From an uncultured Clostridium sp. (GTDB lineage: Bacteria; Bacillota; Clostridia; TANB77; CAG-508), in contig CAMSEX010000020.1 of NCBI GenBank assembly GCA_947057875.1, positions 1 to 14,076 on the forward strand: 14,076 bases of DNA, read 5' to 3'. Positions 8,016 through 14,076 of this stretch are shown in pieces; within the stretch, counting starts at the first letter, position 1, and each line of letters opens with the position of its first letter. The position numbers and the translations under genes are program-made. The notes below the pieces were generated by a model. That model was given only the letters and a program-made list of their open reading frames with translations. It ran no database searches and was not told the origin of the DNA.

Positions 8016-9450
8016 TAAAAGTGTTGGAAGGCAAGATAATAAAATTTATATACTTGTGATTGTGCTGTTTGCAATTTGTTTTGCGGTTCCTTCGATTACA
8101 TATTTGCTTCAAAATAAAACAGTACTAAATTTTAAGGACGAATTTAAGTTTCTGATGGATGAGAGTAGCCGTTTGTATCAAACGGTTATTTATGGTATTA
8201 TTTTAGCTGGTTTTGTATTTTCTTATGGCATTTTAGTAAAAGATAGAAACAAGATTTTTAAAAACATCAAACCAATTTTTGTGTTGACTTTTATTGTTTC
8301 AGCAATTTTTGTTTTAGTCATTCCATTTATGAGTTCGGATGTGTTTTACTATTTAGGAGTAGGAAGGCTAAATGCGAAATATGGGCAAAATCCGTATTAT
8401 GTGACGATGAAAGATTATGTGGAAAATGAGGTACCTAATTTAGAGCAAGATTCTGTTTTGCAAAAAGGATACCAAAATTATTGGTCAGGAACAACGGTGG
8501 TATATGGTCCCATTTGGACGATGATTTGTAGTACTATTGCAGGACTTTCTTTTGGTAATATTGATGTTGGATTATGGTTATTTAAAATGGCAAATTTGGC
8601 AGTTCATTTACTAAATTGTTATTTGATTTATAAAATTACCAATAAGAAGAAATTATTTGTTTTGCTTTATGGATTAAATCCATTTGTGTTACTAGAAGGA
8701 ATTGGAAATGTACATAATGATATGTTTGTGGTATGTTTTATTTTGCTTGCATTTTTTGCACTTTTGAAAAAGAAAAATTTAGTGCTTAGCATATTTTGCT
8801 TGGCGTTGGCGACAGATATTAAGTATTTTGCCATATTGCTGTTGCCATTATTTGTAATTTACTTTTATCAAGAGGAAAAAGTGACCAAAAGATTTTTTAA
8901 ATGTATCCAATATGGTTTGCTATATGCTGTTTTTGTGGCACTTCCATATTTGTTGTATATACGAGATTTACAAGTATTTATGGGAATGAATACGCAACGA
9001 GGCAAAGTAACGAAAGGAATTTATTTTTTTATCATGCAATATTTTTCCAACCCAGAAAATTTACATAAATTATTAGCGGATGTAGTGTTAGTTATTTTTA
9101 CAGTAGTGTATATTTACAAGTCAGTGAAATTACTTTTTCAGGCAGAAATTAAATTTAGCAGAGAAATGAAGAATTTATATTGGTTTATGTTTGCTTTTTT
9201 ATGGTTGCTGATTTCCAATTTTCAGCCATGGTATTTTATGTGGCTTACGCCATTTATGTTTTGGCAAAATAGCAAAAATATCAAATTGATTGTGCAAATG
9301 CAAATTTTGACTTTGGTTGCAGATATGGTATTTTTGGCGTATTCAGAATATTATATTTATGGGGTGCCATTTTTTGTGATATTCTTAGCTGGAACTTTAG
9401 TTTGTATGCTCCAAAATAAGAAAGATAAAATTGTTTATATAAGAGGTTAA
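7999..9450 (+). CDS. GT-C type polytopic membrane glycosyltransferase (MptB/GT87-like)
   Basis: This 483-residue protein has about ten or more hydrophobic helices and the layout of GT-C glycosyltransferases, which use polyprenyl-phosphate sugars on the outer face of the membrane. An acidic first-loop motif SSDVFYY is at 112-118, where D114 would be the catalytic-type residue. It is followed by GRLNAKYGQNPY, as in MptB-like mannosyltransferases. Further motifs are YGPIW near 169-173, LNPF..EGIGNVHND near 226-241 and FQPWYFMW at 408-415. Start ATG 7999 lies inside the end of ruvB, with GGGGGT about 10 bases upstream. The sugar and acceptor cannot be told from sequence. Nearby manA could supply mannose-6-phosphate for a mannosyl donor, but this link is speculative. 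Family call is moderately sure; specificity is unknown. Confidence 0.75.
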   Translation: MKKIFNKSVGRQDNKIYILVIVLFAICFAVPSITYLLQNKTVLNFKDEFKFLMDESSRLYQTVIYGIILAGFVFSYGILVKDRNKIFKNIKPIFVLTFIVSAIFVLVIPFMSSDVFYYLGVGRLNAKYGQNPYYVTMKDYVENEVPNLEQDSVLQKGYQNYWSGTTVVYGPIWTMICSTIAGLSFGNIDVGLWLFKMANLAVHLLNCYLIYKITNKKKLFVLLYGLNPFVLLEGIGNVHNDMFVVCFILLAFFALLKKKNLVLSIFCLALATDIKYFAILLLPLFVIYFYQEEKVTKRFFKCIQYGLLYAVFVALPYLLYIRDLQVFMGMNTQRGKVTKGIYFFIMQYFSNPENLHKLLADVVLVIFTVVYIYKSVKLLFQAEIKFSREMKNLYWFMFAFLWLLISNFQPWYFMWLTPFMFWQNSKNIKLIVQMQILTLVADMVFLAYSEYYIYGVPFFVIFLAGTLVCMLQNKKDKIVYIRG

Positions 9451-9453
9451 AAG

Positions 9454-10015
9454 ATGAAATTGTTAATGCATACTTGTTGTGCGCCATGTAGCGTATACTG
9501 TATTGATAGCTTGAGAGCTGAGAAAATAGAACCAACTTTGTATTGGTTTAATCCGAATATTCATCCATACATAGAATACAAAACAAGAAGAGACACATTA
9601 ATGGAATATGCGCAAATGGTAAATTTGGAATTGGTTGTGAATGAAAATTATGGTTTGCGAAATTTTTGCCAAGAAGTGATTGGAGATTTGGAAAATCGTT
9701 GTAGTAATTATTGCTATCCAGTGCGTTTGGAAGAAACAGCAAAATATGCCAAAGAAAATGGATATGACGCTTTTACGAGCACACTTTTTGTGAGCCCCTA
9801 CCAAAAGCATGAGAAGTTGAAAAAAGTATGTGAGCAAATGGCGGAAAAGTATGGGGTAGAGTTTTTGTATCGTGATTTTCGAGTAGGTTTCAGGGAAGGA
9901 CAGACAAAAGCAAGGGAACTTGGTTTGTATATGCAGAAGTATTGCCGGATGTGTTTTTAGCGAGGAAGATAGATACGCAAAACAAATTCAGAAAGATAAG
10001 GAAAAATTGAAATAA
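9454..10015 (+). CDS. queH: Epoxyqueuosine reductase QueH, with a +1 frameshift at codon 165
   Basis: QueH (formerly DUF208) reduces epoxyqueuosine to queuosine in the anticodon loop of GUN tRNAs and carries an iron-sulfur cluster. HTCCAPC gives C8, C9 and C12, and NRCSNYCYPVRL gives C83 and C87, both diagnostic. The zero frame ends at TAG 9958-9960 with YC-RMCF after 168 residues. Skipping C9946 gives YCGCVFSEEDRYAKQIQ, restoring the conserved C-terminal YCGC motif (C164, C166), and ends at TAA 10013-10015 for 186 residues. The start ATG 9454 is 3 bases after the glycosyltransferase stop, with AAGAGG upstream. QueH beside ruvB is a common Clostridia arrangement as I recall it, here interrupted by the glycosyltransferase gene. 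Family identity is firm. That the shifted product is the working enzyme is inferred from motif restoration. Confidence 0.9.
9943..9960 (+). other. +1 frameshift site TGC-C-GGA in queH
   Basis: The zero frame reads TGC CGG ATG TGT TTT TAG, stopping four codons after CGG. Omitting one C (9945 or 9946) gives TGC GGA TGT GTT TTT AGC, which restores Cys-Gly-Cys and 20 further codons after that second cysteine. The core is the same as in the UPF0182 gene: CGG in the A site, then A, with glycine GGA as the first shifted codon. The P-site codons differ (TCT and TGC), so re-pairing of one particular peptidyl-tRNA is not the shared feature. The frame break is seen directly; the mechanism is inferred. 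Confidence 0.72.
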
Positions 10016-10088
10016 GCAATGATTAAGGATTTCGTAAATATTCAGAAATATAACTGTTTTGGAAACAAAAGGAAATAGGGAGAAATAT

Positions 10089-10742
10089 ATGGTATCTGAT
10101 GTAATCAATTTTTATATGTATGCTAATCAATTAAAATACAAAATTAGAACAGGTTGGATTGAAATAGGAATTGAAAAAGAAAGGTTAGAAAGTGTGGCAG
10201 AGCACATATTTGGAACATTAATACTAGCAATTGGAATAGATAGCGAATATCATTTAAGTTTAGATATGTATAAAATATTAAAAATGCTAACACTGCATGA
10301 GCTAGAAGAAATATTAATGCCAGATTATACAATACGTTCTAATATTACTCATGAAGAAAAAATAGAAAAGGGAAAAGTTTGTGTCCATAAAGTTACAGAA
10401 GGATTATTGAAACAAAAGGAAATAGAAGAATTATTAAATGAATTTAATAGGCAGGAAACAAGAGAAGCTGTTTTTTGCTATTTGATTGATAAAATAGAAT
10501 GTGATTTTCAAGCTAAAATTTATGACTTAGAAGGCGTTATGGATTTTGACAAAGTAAAAGAAGATTTGAAATATATGGGCAATAGAGCAGAAGAAATTAA
10601 TAGAAAAGCTAACAATGCTAGTGATTTATGGCTAGAGTTTGATAAACCTAAATTTGAAAAGGATGAAATATTTAAAGAATTAATGGAAAAATTGCAACAA
10701 TATAGTATATCAGGAAAAAATAAAAAGGAGGAAATGTTATGA
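10089..10742 (+). CDS. HD-domain superfamily protein, YfbR/HDDC2-like, possible 5'-nucleotidase
   Basis: This 217-residue protein resembles YfbR/HDDC2-type metal-dependent phosphohydrolases, which act on (deoxy)nucleoside monophosphates. The pattern visible is AEH with H39, then LHELEE with H70-E71, then YLIDKIE with D134. The classical HD pair is therefore HE here, which may be a subfamily trait that alters metal choice. Start ATG 10089 is preferred because AGGGAG lies about 6 bases upstream; a TTG start at 10059 has no such support. The C-terminus is lysine and glutamate rich. It ends in an ATGA overlap with manA, so the two are translationally coupled. Arginine codons are nearly all AGA or AGG, unlike ligA. 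No convincing promoter was found in the 73-base gap before it. Substrate is unknown. Confidence 0.8.
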   Translation: MVSDVINFYMYANQLKYKIRTGWIEIGIEKERLESVAEHIFGTLILAIGIDSEYHLSLDMYKILKMLTLHELEEILMPDYTIRSNITHEEKIEKGKVCVHKVTEGLLKQKEIEELLNEFNRQETREAVFCYLIDKIECDFQAKIYDLEGVMDFDKVKEDLKYMGNRAEEINRKANNASDLWLEFDKPKFEKDEIFKELMEKLQQYSISGKNKKEEML

Positions 10743-11698
10743 ATGGTGAGCCAATTTTTTTAGAACCAGTATTTAAAGATTATATTTGGGGTGGTCAAAA
10801 ATTGAAGAATATTTTTGGAAAAAAAGTTCAAAATGAGGAGTGTACAGCGGAGAGCTGGGAAGTTTCCACCAATGAAAATGGAGAAACACTTGTTAAAAAT
10901 GGAGAATTTAAGGGGCAAACATTAACACAAGTTTTTGCTAATCAGAATTTACGAAAAGCAATTTTTGGAACCAAATGTGTTGATTTAGCGCAGTTTCCAT
11001 TGTTGATTAAATTCATAGATGCTAATAAAAGTTTATCTGTGCAAGTACATCCAGACAATGAATATGCTATGAAACATGAAAATTCTTTAGGAAAAACAGA
11101 AATGTGGTATATTTTAGATTGCGAGCCAGGTGCGCAAATTATTTGTGGAGTGAAGCAAGGGGTAACTAAAGAGAAACTAAAAGAGTGTATGAATTCTGAA
11201 AAAATTGCAGAATGTTTGAATTATGTTGATGTAGAAAAAGGAGACGCCATTTACATTCCTTCAGGAACCATTCATGCATTGCTTGGAAAAACGCTAGTTG
11301 CAGAAGTGCAACAAAATAGTAATGTGACCTATCGTGTGTATGATTGGGGAAGAGTAGGAAAAGACGGAAAGCCAAGAGAATTACATGTTCAAAAGGCACT
11401 GGATGTGATTTGTACAGACAAAACTCCGCAGCTTAAAAAAATTGAAAATAATTGTACAAAAGTAAATGTTGCCGAATCAGAATTTTTTACAACCAATAAA
11501 CTTAATGTGCAAGATAGATTGGAAGAGGAAATCTCAGGAGAGAGTTTTATTGCCTTTAATGTGATTGAAGGAGAAGGAGCATTAAAGCTTGCAAATAAGC
11601 AATATGAAATCAAAAAAGGGGATAGTTTTTTGGTTCCAGCTAATGCCAAAAAATATGAACTATTAGGAAGTATGGAATTGTTACAATCGTATGTGTAA
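10739..11698 (+). CDS. manA: Mannose-6-phosphate isomerase, class I
   Basis: ManA interconverts fructose-6-phosphate and mannose-6-phosphate, linking glycolysis with mannose use and with GDP-mannose or glycan precursors. It is a zinc-dependent cupin enzyme of the short (about 320-residue) Firmicutes type. The zinc ligands are visible as Q102 and H104 in QVHPDNEYA, E121 in KTEMWY and H179 in SGTIHAL. N-terminal PVFKDYIWGG and the GDAIYIPSG loop also match the family. A second cupin-like half closes the protein near KKGDSFLVPA. The strong AAGGAGG site lies inside the end of the preceding gene, and the start overlaps its stop as ATGA. The gene ends just before a strong hairpin terminator. Confidence 0.95.
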   Translation: MNGEPIFLEPVFKDYIWGGQKLKNIFGKKVQNEECTAESWEVSTNENGETLVKNGEFKGQTLTQVFANQNLRKAIFGTKCVDLAQFPLLIKFIDANKSLSVQVHPDNEYAMKHENSLGKTEMWYILDCEPGAQIICGVKQGVTKEKLKECMNSEKIAECLNYVDVEKGDAIYIPSGTIHALLGKTLVAEVQQNSNVTYRVYDWGRVGKDGKPRELHVQKALDVICTDKTPQLKKIENNCTKVNVAESEFFTTNKLNVQDRLEEEISGESFIAFNVIEGEGALKLANKQYEIKKGDSFLVPANAKKYELLGSMELLQSYV

Positions 11699-11704
11699 AA
11701 TATT

Positions 11705-11737
11705 AAGTGCTGTAAAAGAATTTTTTACAGCACTTTT
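11705..11737. terminator. Bidirectional intrinsic terminator between manA and cotJC
   Basis: A perfect 13-bp inverted repeat (11705-11717 with 11723-11735) has a 5-base loop. On the plus strand the right arm ends in a short T run that continues into TTTTATC. The hairpin lies between the stop of manA and the stop of cotJC, so it can end transcription from both sides. On the minus strand the T tract after the stem is weaker (interrupted by A). The core stem carries GTGCTGT with A/T flanks. Confidence 0.9.
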
Positions 11738-11741
11738 ATCG

Positions 11742-12419
11742 TTAATTTTTACAATTTTCCCAATTCATTCCATAATTACTATGACTCAAATTGTGTTTTA
11801 TAATATTTTCATTTTTTTGTTCTAATGCTTTATCTACATTGTTCATATAAAATCTTTTTTGGGCTAATTTTTCTTGAACGCCATTTAAAGCTTCGCCAAA
11901 TCTTTGGAAATGAACGACTTCTCTTTCGCGTAAATAGCGCAAAACATTGACAACGTCTGGGTCGTCACGGCACAAATCAATTAATTTTTCATAGGTAGCA
12001 CGAGCTTTTTGTTCAGCTGCTAAATCTTCTGTTAAATCTGCAACAGGGTCACCTTTTACAGCGAGCACAGCAGCACTAAAAGGAAAACCGCTAGCTGCTT
12101 GTGGATATACACCTAAACCATGGTCGGTATAATAAGCAGATAAGCCGCCTTTTTCAATTTCTTCCATAGATGCGCCCTCTGTTAATTGATGAACCAAAGT
12201 TCCAACCATTTCTAAATGGGCTAATTCTTCGGTTCCAATATCATTCAAAATAGCTTTTGAATTTTGGTCAGGCATGCCAAAACGTTGTGACAAATATCTT
12301 AAAGAGGCTGCCAACTCTCCGTCTGGACCTCCATACTGACTAATAATTACTTTAGCCATTTCTGGATTTCTATTTTTTATATTGATTGGATATTGTAAAT
12401 TTCTACTATAATTCCACAT
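11742..12419 (-). CDS. cotJC: Spore coat protein CotJC, manganese-catalase family
   Basis: CotJC is a spore-coat component related to dimanganese catalases; it is deposited on the outer forespore surface by the mother cell. The start MWNYSRNLQYPINIK and the QYGGPDGELAASLRYLSQR block are typical. Likely metal ligands are E35, E65 with H68 (EELAH), E136, and E167 with H170 (EVVH), so catalase activity is possible. At 225 residues it is longer than the 189 of B. subtilis because of a C-terminal extension after about residue 190, rich in asparagine and lysine. It overlaps cotJB by one base (TAATG) and is last in the operon. It ends just before the shared terminator. Confidence 0.96.
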   Translation of the reverse strand: MWNYSRNLQYPINIKNRNPEMAKVIISQYGGPDGELAASLRYLSQRFGMPDQNSKAILNDIGTEELAHLEMVGTLVHQLTEGASMEEIEKGGLSAYYTDHGLGVYPQAASGFPFSAAVLAVKGDPVADLTEDLAAEQKARATYEKLIDLCRDDPDVVNVLRYLREREVVHFQRFGEALNGVQEKLAQKRFYMNNVDKALEQKNENIIKHNLSHSNYGMNWENCKN

Positions 12420-12685
12420 TATCTGTTAAACCCCCTTTGCCATGGCCATAAATTTTGAGCCCATTCCCAGCTCTCCATAACTGTTTCCACAGTTAGAGGA
12501 CCATACATTTTCTCAAATTCTTTTGTTACTTCTTCTAATTTTTGGACATAATCATTGTGCATACCAAGTGCTTTTTTATCATTTGGATGGGTATCCAAGT
12601 ACAAAGTTAAATCATTCACATAAAATTTATATTCCATAATTTTTCTTAATAACTTTTCTCTGCTTTCATTTTGAAGATTTTCCAT
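12419..12685 (-). CDS. cotJB: Spore coat protein CotJB
   Basis: CotJB is a small spore-coat protein encoded with CotJA and CotJC and needed for their normal assembly in the coat. The 88 residues include the family landmarks EYKFYVNDLTLYLDTHPND and the tryptophan-rich end ESWEWAQNLWPWQ. It has no signal peptide, in line with delivery from the mother-cell cytoplasm. The start overlaps the cotJA stop by one base (TAATG), with AAGGAGG located inside the last codons of cotJA. The stop overlaps the start of cotJC in the same TAATG fashion, so all three are translationally coupled. Confidence 0.94.
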   Translation of the reverse strand: MENLQNESREKLLRKIMEYKFYVNDLTLYLDTHPNDKKALGMHNDYVQKLEEVTKEFEKMYGPLTVETVMESWEWAQNLWPWQRGFNR

Positions 12686-12897
12686 TATAACTTAAATCCT
12701 CCTTTTCCATAATTCTTTAAAAATTCGATTTCTCGCATAGAATCACCAGGAGAATAGGGACTAAATAATTCAGGAAAAATAGTACCTTTTTTTAATGCTT
12801 CTTCAGAAGAAAAAGTGTTATTTAATGTTTGATTCATGACATAAGCATGCCCAAACATTGCATTTTTTGGAAAAAATCCTTGCTTATTTTCTATCAT
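12685..12897 (-). CDS. cotJA: Spore coat associated protein CotJA
   Basis: CotJA is the first product of the cotJ operon, a 70-residue spore-coat protein whose family is defined by a short AYVxxQ-type segment and a proline-rich FPEL-x-PY motif. Both are visible here as HAYVMNQTLN and GTIFPELFSPYSP. No membrane helix or signal peptide is seen. The start ATG is preceded by a strong AGGAGGGAT site on the minus strand (about 12901-12910 in plus coordinates). It heads a three-gene operon with one-base overlaps and is divergent from the transglutaminase-like gene. Confidence 0.92.
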   Translation of the reverse strand: MIENKQGFFPKNAMFGHAYVMNQTLNNTFSSEEALKKGTIFPELFSPYSPGDSMREIEFLKNYGKGGFKL

Positions 12898-12915
12898 GTT
12901 TATCCCTCCTAGTAA

Positions 12916-12944
12916 TACATTATGTAAAATTAAATAAAGTTGTG
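12916..12944 (-). promoter_or_regulatory. Mother-cell sigma (SigE/SigK-like) promoter candidate for cotJ
   Basis: On the minus strand, CATAATGTA (12916-12924) lies about 20 bases before the cotJA start and fits the CATANNNTA -10 pattern of SigK; SigE -10 elements also begin CATA. A CAC at 12942-12944, 17 bases upstream, could be the -35 AC of a SigK promoter. No good SigE -35 is visible. In B. subtilis cotJ is under SigE control. The element is short and the region AT-rich, so this is suggestive only. Confidence 0.4.
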
Positions 12945-13029
12945 AATTGTTTTAAAATAAAAGCGGAAAAGTCTTACCAATTAAGCTTTTTAGGGCTTTC
13001 AAAAAAGACATGATTTGCAGTGGAAACTA

Positions 13030-13058
13030 TTGACAAATATCCCTTTTTGTAGTATAAT
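13030..13058 (+). promoter_or_regulatory. Consensus sigma-A promoter of the transglutaminase-like gene
   Basis: TTGACA at 13030-13035 and TATAAT at 13053-13058 are both perfect consensus hexamers with an optimal 17-base spacer. Transcription should start near 13065, giving a leader of about 65 bases before ATG 13130. This is the strongest promoter in the window and implies vegetative, high-level expression unless repressed. A GTAATT/AATTAC inverted repeat follows in the leader. Confidence 0.9.
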
Positions 13059-13077
13059 AAAATTATCTATATAGTTA

Positions 13078-13093
13078 GTAATTTTCTAATTAC
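13078..13093. repeat. Short inverted repeat in the leader of the transglutaminase-like gene
   Basis: GTAATT (13078-13083) and AATTAC (13088-13093) form a perfect 6-bp palindrome separated by four bases, about 20 bases downstream of the -10 element. Its place just after the transcription start suits a repressor operator or a small RNA hairpin. The sequence is all A/T except the outer pair and could arise by chance. Confidence 0.3.
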
Positions 13094-13129
13094 AAACAGA
13101 TAAAAATATAATAAAAGGAGAGTTAAATT

Positions 13130-14076
13130 ATGAAGTTAAAAAAATTAATTGCTATTTTTTTACTTACAACACTTTTGTTGGCACAAGTTAGTTGGGTTAG
13201 CCTAAATAATATTGTGTATGCAGCAGAAAGTGAAATGGAAACTAATTTCCATTATGCTCAACTTGGGACAGAAGCTAAAAAAATATACCAAGCAATGTAT
13301 AAAATGTACATAGATGGTATGTTTAAAACGGGAACACAAGGTTATGACCTTGTACAAAATGGTATTTTTACAGAAGATGAAGTGAAAGAATATGAAAAAG
13401 GGAATAACACATTGACTTCAGCGATGGATGCTGCAAGATATGCTTTTTATGCAGACTATCCGGAGATTTTCTATGTTAATTTCCAAAAAGTTAGTATCAG
13501 AATAACAAAAGGTGCAAGTGGTGAATATCATGCTTACATCGGTTCTGGAAGATTTGCTAATTATTACACAGATGGTTTTATGAGTGCACAACAAGTAGAA
13601 CAAGCGATTGTAGAATTTGATAATGTTGTTAATGAAATTGCTGCAAAAGCTGAAAATGTAAAAGTAGAAGCAAATCAAAATAAAACAGTAGAACAAGTTA
13701 AATTAGTTCATAATGAAATTATTAATCGTACAGGTTATAGATTAGAAAGTGATTGTAAGGAAGGAAATGAAGGATTTATTTCGACACCTTATGGAGCGCT
13801 TGTAGAAAAAGAAGCAGTATGTGAAGGATATGCAAGAGCATTCAAAACAATTTTAGATAAAGTTGGAGTGAATAATATTCTTGTACAAGGAACTCATCAA
13901 AGTGAAGGTTCAGCAGCAGTTCCTCATATGTGGAACTATGTTGAAATTGAAAAATCGACAGTAGCTAGAACAGGAGAAAAAGTTTGGTATGCAGTAGACT
14001 GTACACTAGATGATCCATTTTTAAGAAACCCACATATTGATACAACCCAACCAGAATATAATCCAGGAGACGATAT
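13130..14076 (+). CDS. Secreted transglutaminase-like domain protein (3' end outside the window)
   Basis: The protein begins with a signal peptide: KLKK, a hydrophobic stretch at about residues 6-23, and a likely cleavage after VYA or VYAA near residue 31-32. It should be exported. The mature part has a lead region and then a transglutaminase-like papain-fold core with the expected triad: C231 in EAVCEGYARAF, H266 in PHMWNYV and D290 in YAVDCT. Such domains act as peptidases or crosslinkers of cell-wall or surface proteins; the substrate cannot be told here. ATG 13130 has AAGGAGAG about 8 bases upstream and a consensus promoter before it. At least 315 residues lie in the window, and the frame is open at the right edge. 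It is divergent from cotJ and so probably separately regulated. Confidence 0.88.
   Translation, partial: MKLKKLIAIFLLTTLLLAQVSWVSLNNIVYAAESEMETNFHYAQLGTEAKKIYQAMYKMYIDGMFKTGTQGYDLVQNGIFTEDEVKEYEKGNNTLTSAMDAARYAFYADYPEIFYVNFQKVSIRITKGASGEYHAYIGSGRFANYYTDGFMSAQQVEQAIVEFDNVVNEIAAKAENVKVEANQNKTVEQVKLVHNEIINRTGYRLESDCKEGNEGFISTPYGALVEKEAVCEGYARAFKTILDKVGVNNILVQGTHQSEGSAAVPHMWNYVEIEKSTVARTGEKVWYAVDCTLDDPFLRNPHIDTTQPEYNPGDD

Noticed and set aside
2589..9948. CGG reassigned to another amino acid rather than shifting frame
   Set aside because: Reading CGG as any amino acid still leads to a stop two or four codons later and loses the conserved C-termini; only the +1 frame restores them.
2586..9960. 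Explaining the two frame breaks as homopolymer sequencing errors
   Set aside because: Neither site has a homopolymer longer than two bases at the inserted C, and both give the same otherwise absent codon. Error cannot be excluded without reads, so it is kept as the main alternative rather than the preferred view.
10016..10088. Promoter for the HD gene with TATAAC at 10049-10054
   Set aside because: No reasonable -35 hexamer lies 16-18 bases upstream; the match is what AT-rich DNA gives by chance.
12970..13012. Hairpin from GTCTT and AAGAC in the cotJ/transglutaminase gap
   Set aside because: The arms are only five bases with about thirty bases between them, and no T run follows; not a credible terminator or riboswitch.
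13418..13696. 92-codon minus-strand open frame
   Set aside because: It is the antisense shadow of the transglutaminase-like gene, with a low-complexity aromatic and cysteine composition and no start signals.
1..14076. tRNA, rRNA, CRISPR arrays, insertion sequences, prophage or toxin-antitoxin genes
   Set aside because: No cloverleaf, repeated spacer pattern, terminal inverted repeat with transposase, or phage gene was seen on either strand.

Overview
The window is about 14 kb of AT-rich DNA from what looks like an endospore-forming member of the Clostridia (Firmicutes). The evidence is the low GC content, strong AGGAGG-type ribosome binding sites, a textbook sigma-A promoter and a complete cotJABC spore-coat operon. 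Gene packing is tight: most plus-strand junctions are short gaps or overlaps. No tRNA, rRNA, IS element, phage gene or CRISPR array was seen, and no stretch without a gene exceeds 300 bases (the longest is 12898-13129).

Layout. Positions 1-65 hold the tail of an unidentified gene. A UPF0182 membrane protein (93-2937, with a +1 shift near its end) runs into pgsA (phosphatidylglycerophosphate synthase), which overlaps ligA (NAD-dependent DNA ligase). A 79-residue hypothetical protein and an unrecognised 387-residue acidic protein follow. Next come ruvB (Holliday-junction helicase), an overlapping GT-C type membrane glycosyltransferase, and queH (epoxyqueuosine reductase, also with a +1 shift near its end). 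A nucleotidase-like HD-superfamily protein is coupled to manA (mannose-6-phosphate isomerase). A perfect 13-bp hairpin terminator separates manA from the convergent cotJCBA operon. Divergent from cotJ, a strong promoter drives a secreted transglutaminase-like protein that runs off the window.

The main discovery candidate concerns decoding. The UPF0182 gene and queH each have a reading frame that stops early, and in each the conserved C-terminus continues in the +1 frame. Both breaks have the same form: a zero-frame CGG codon followed by A, where skipping the C restores a conserved glycine (GGA) and the family sequence. By eye, these are the only two in-frame CGG codons among roughly 4,400 codons in the window. 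CGG triplets occur more than 20 times out of frame, and the other five arginine codons are used. This suggests that CGG is unassigned or starved in this organism and that CGG-A acts as a +1 frameshift site or is read as a four-base glycine codon. Two correlated assembly errors remain the alternative.

The plus-strand genes are mainly housekeeping: lipid synthesis, DNA replication and repair, tRNA modification and sugar phosphate supply. The 387-residue protein and the HD-superfamily protein use more AGA and ATA codons than their neighbours and may be later arrivals.
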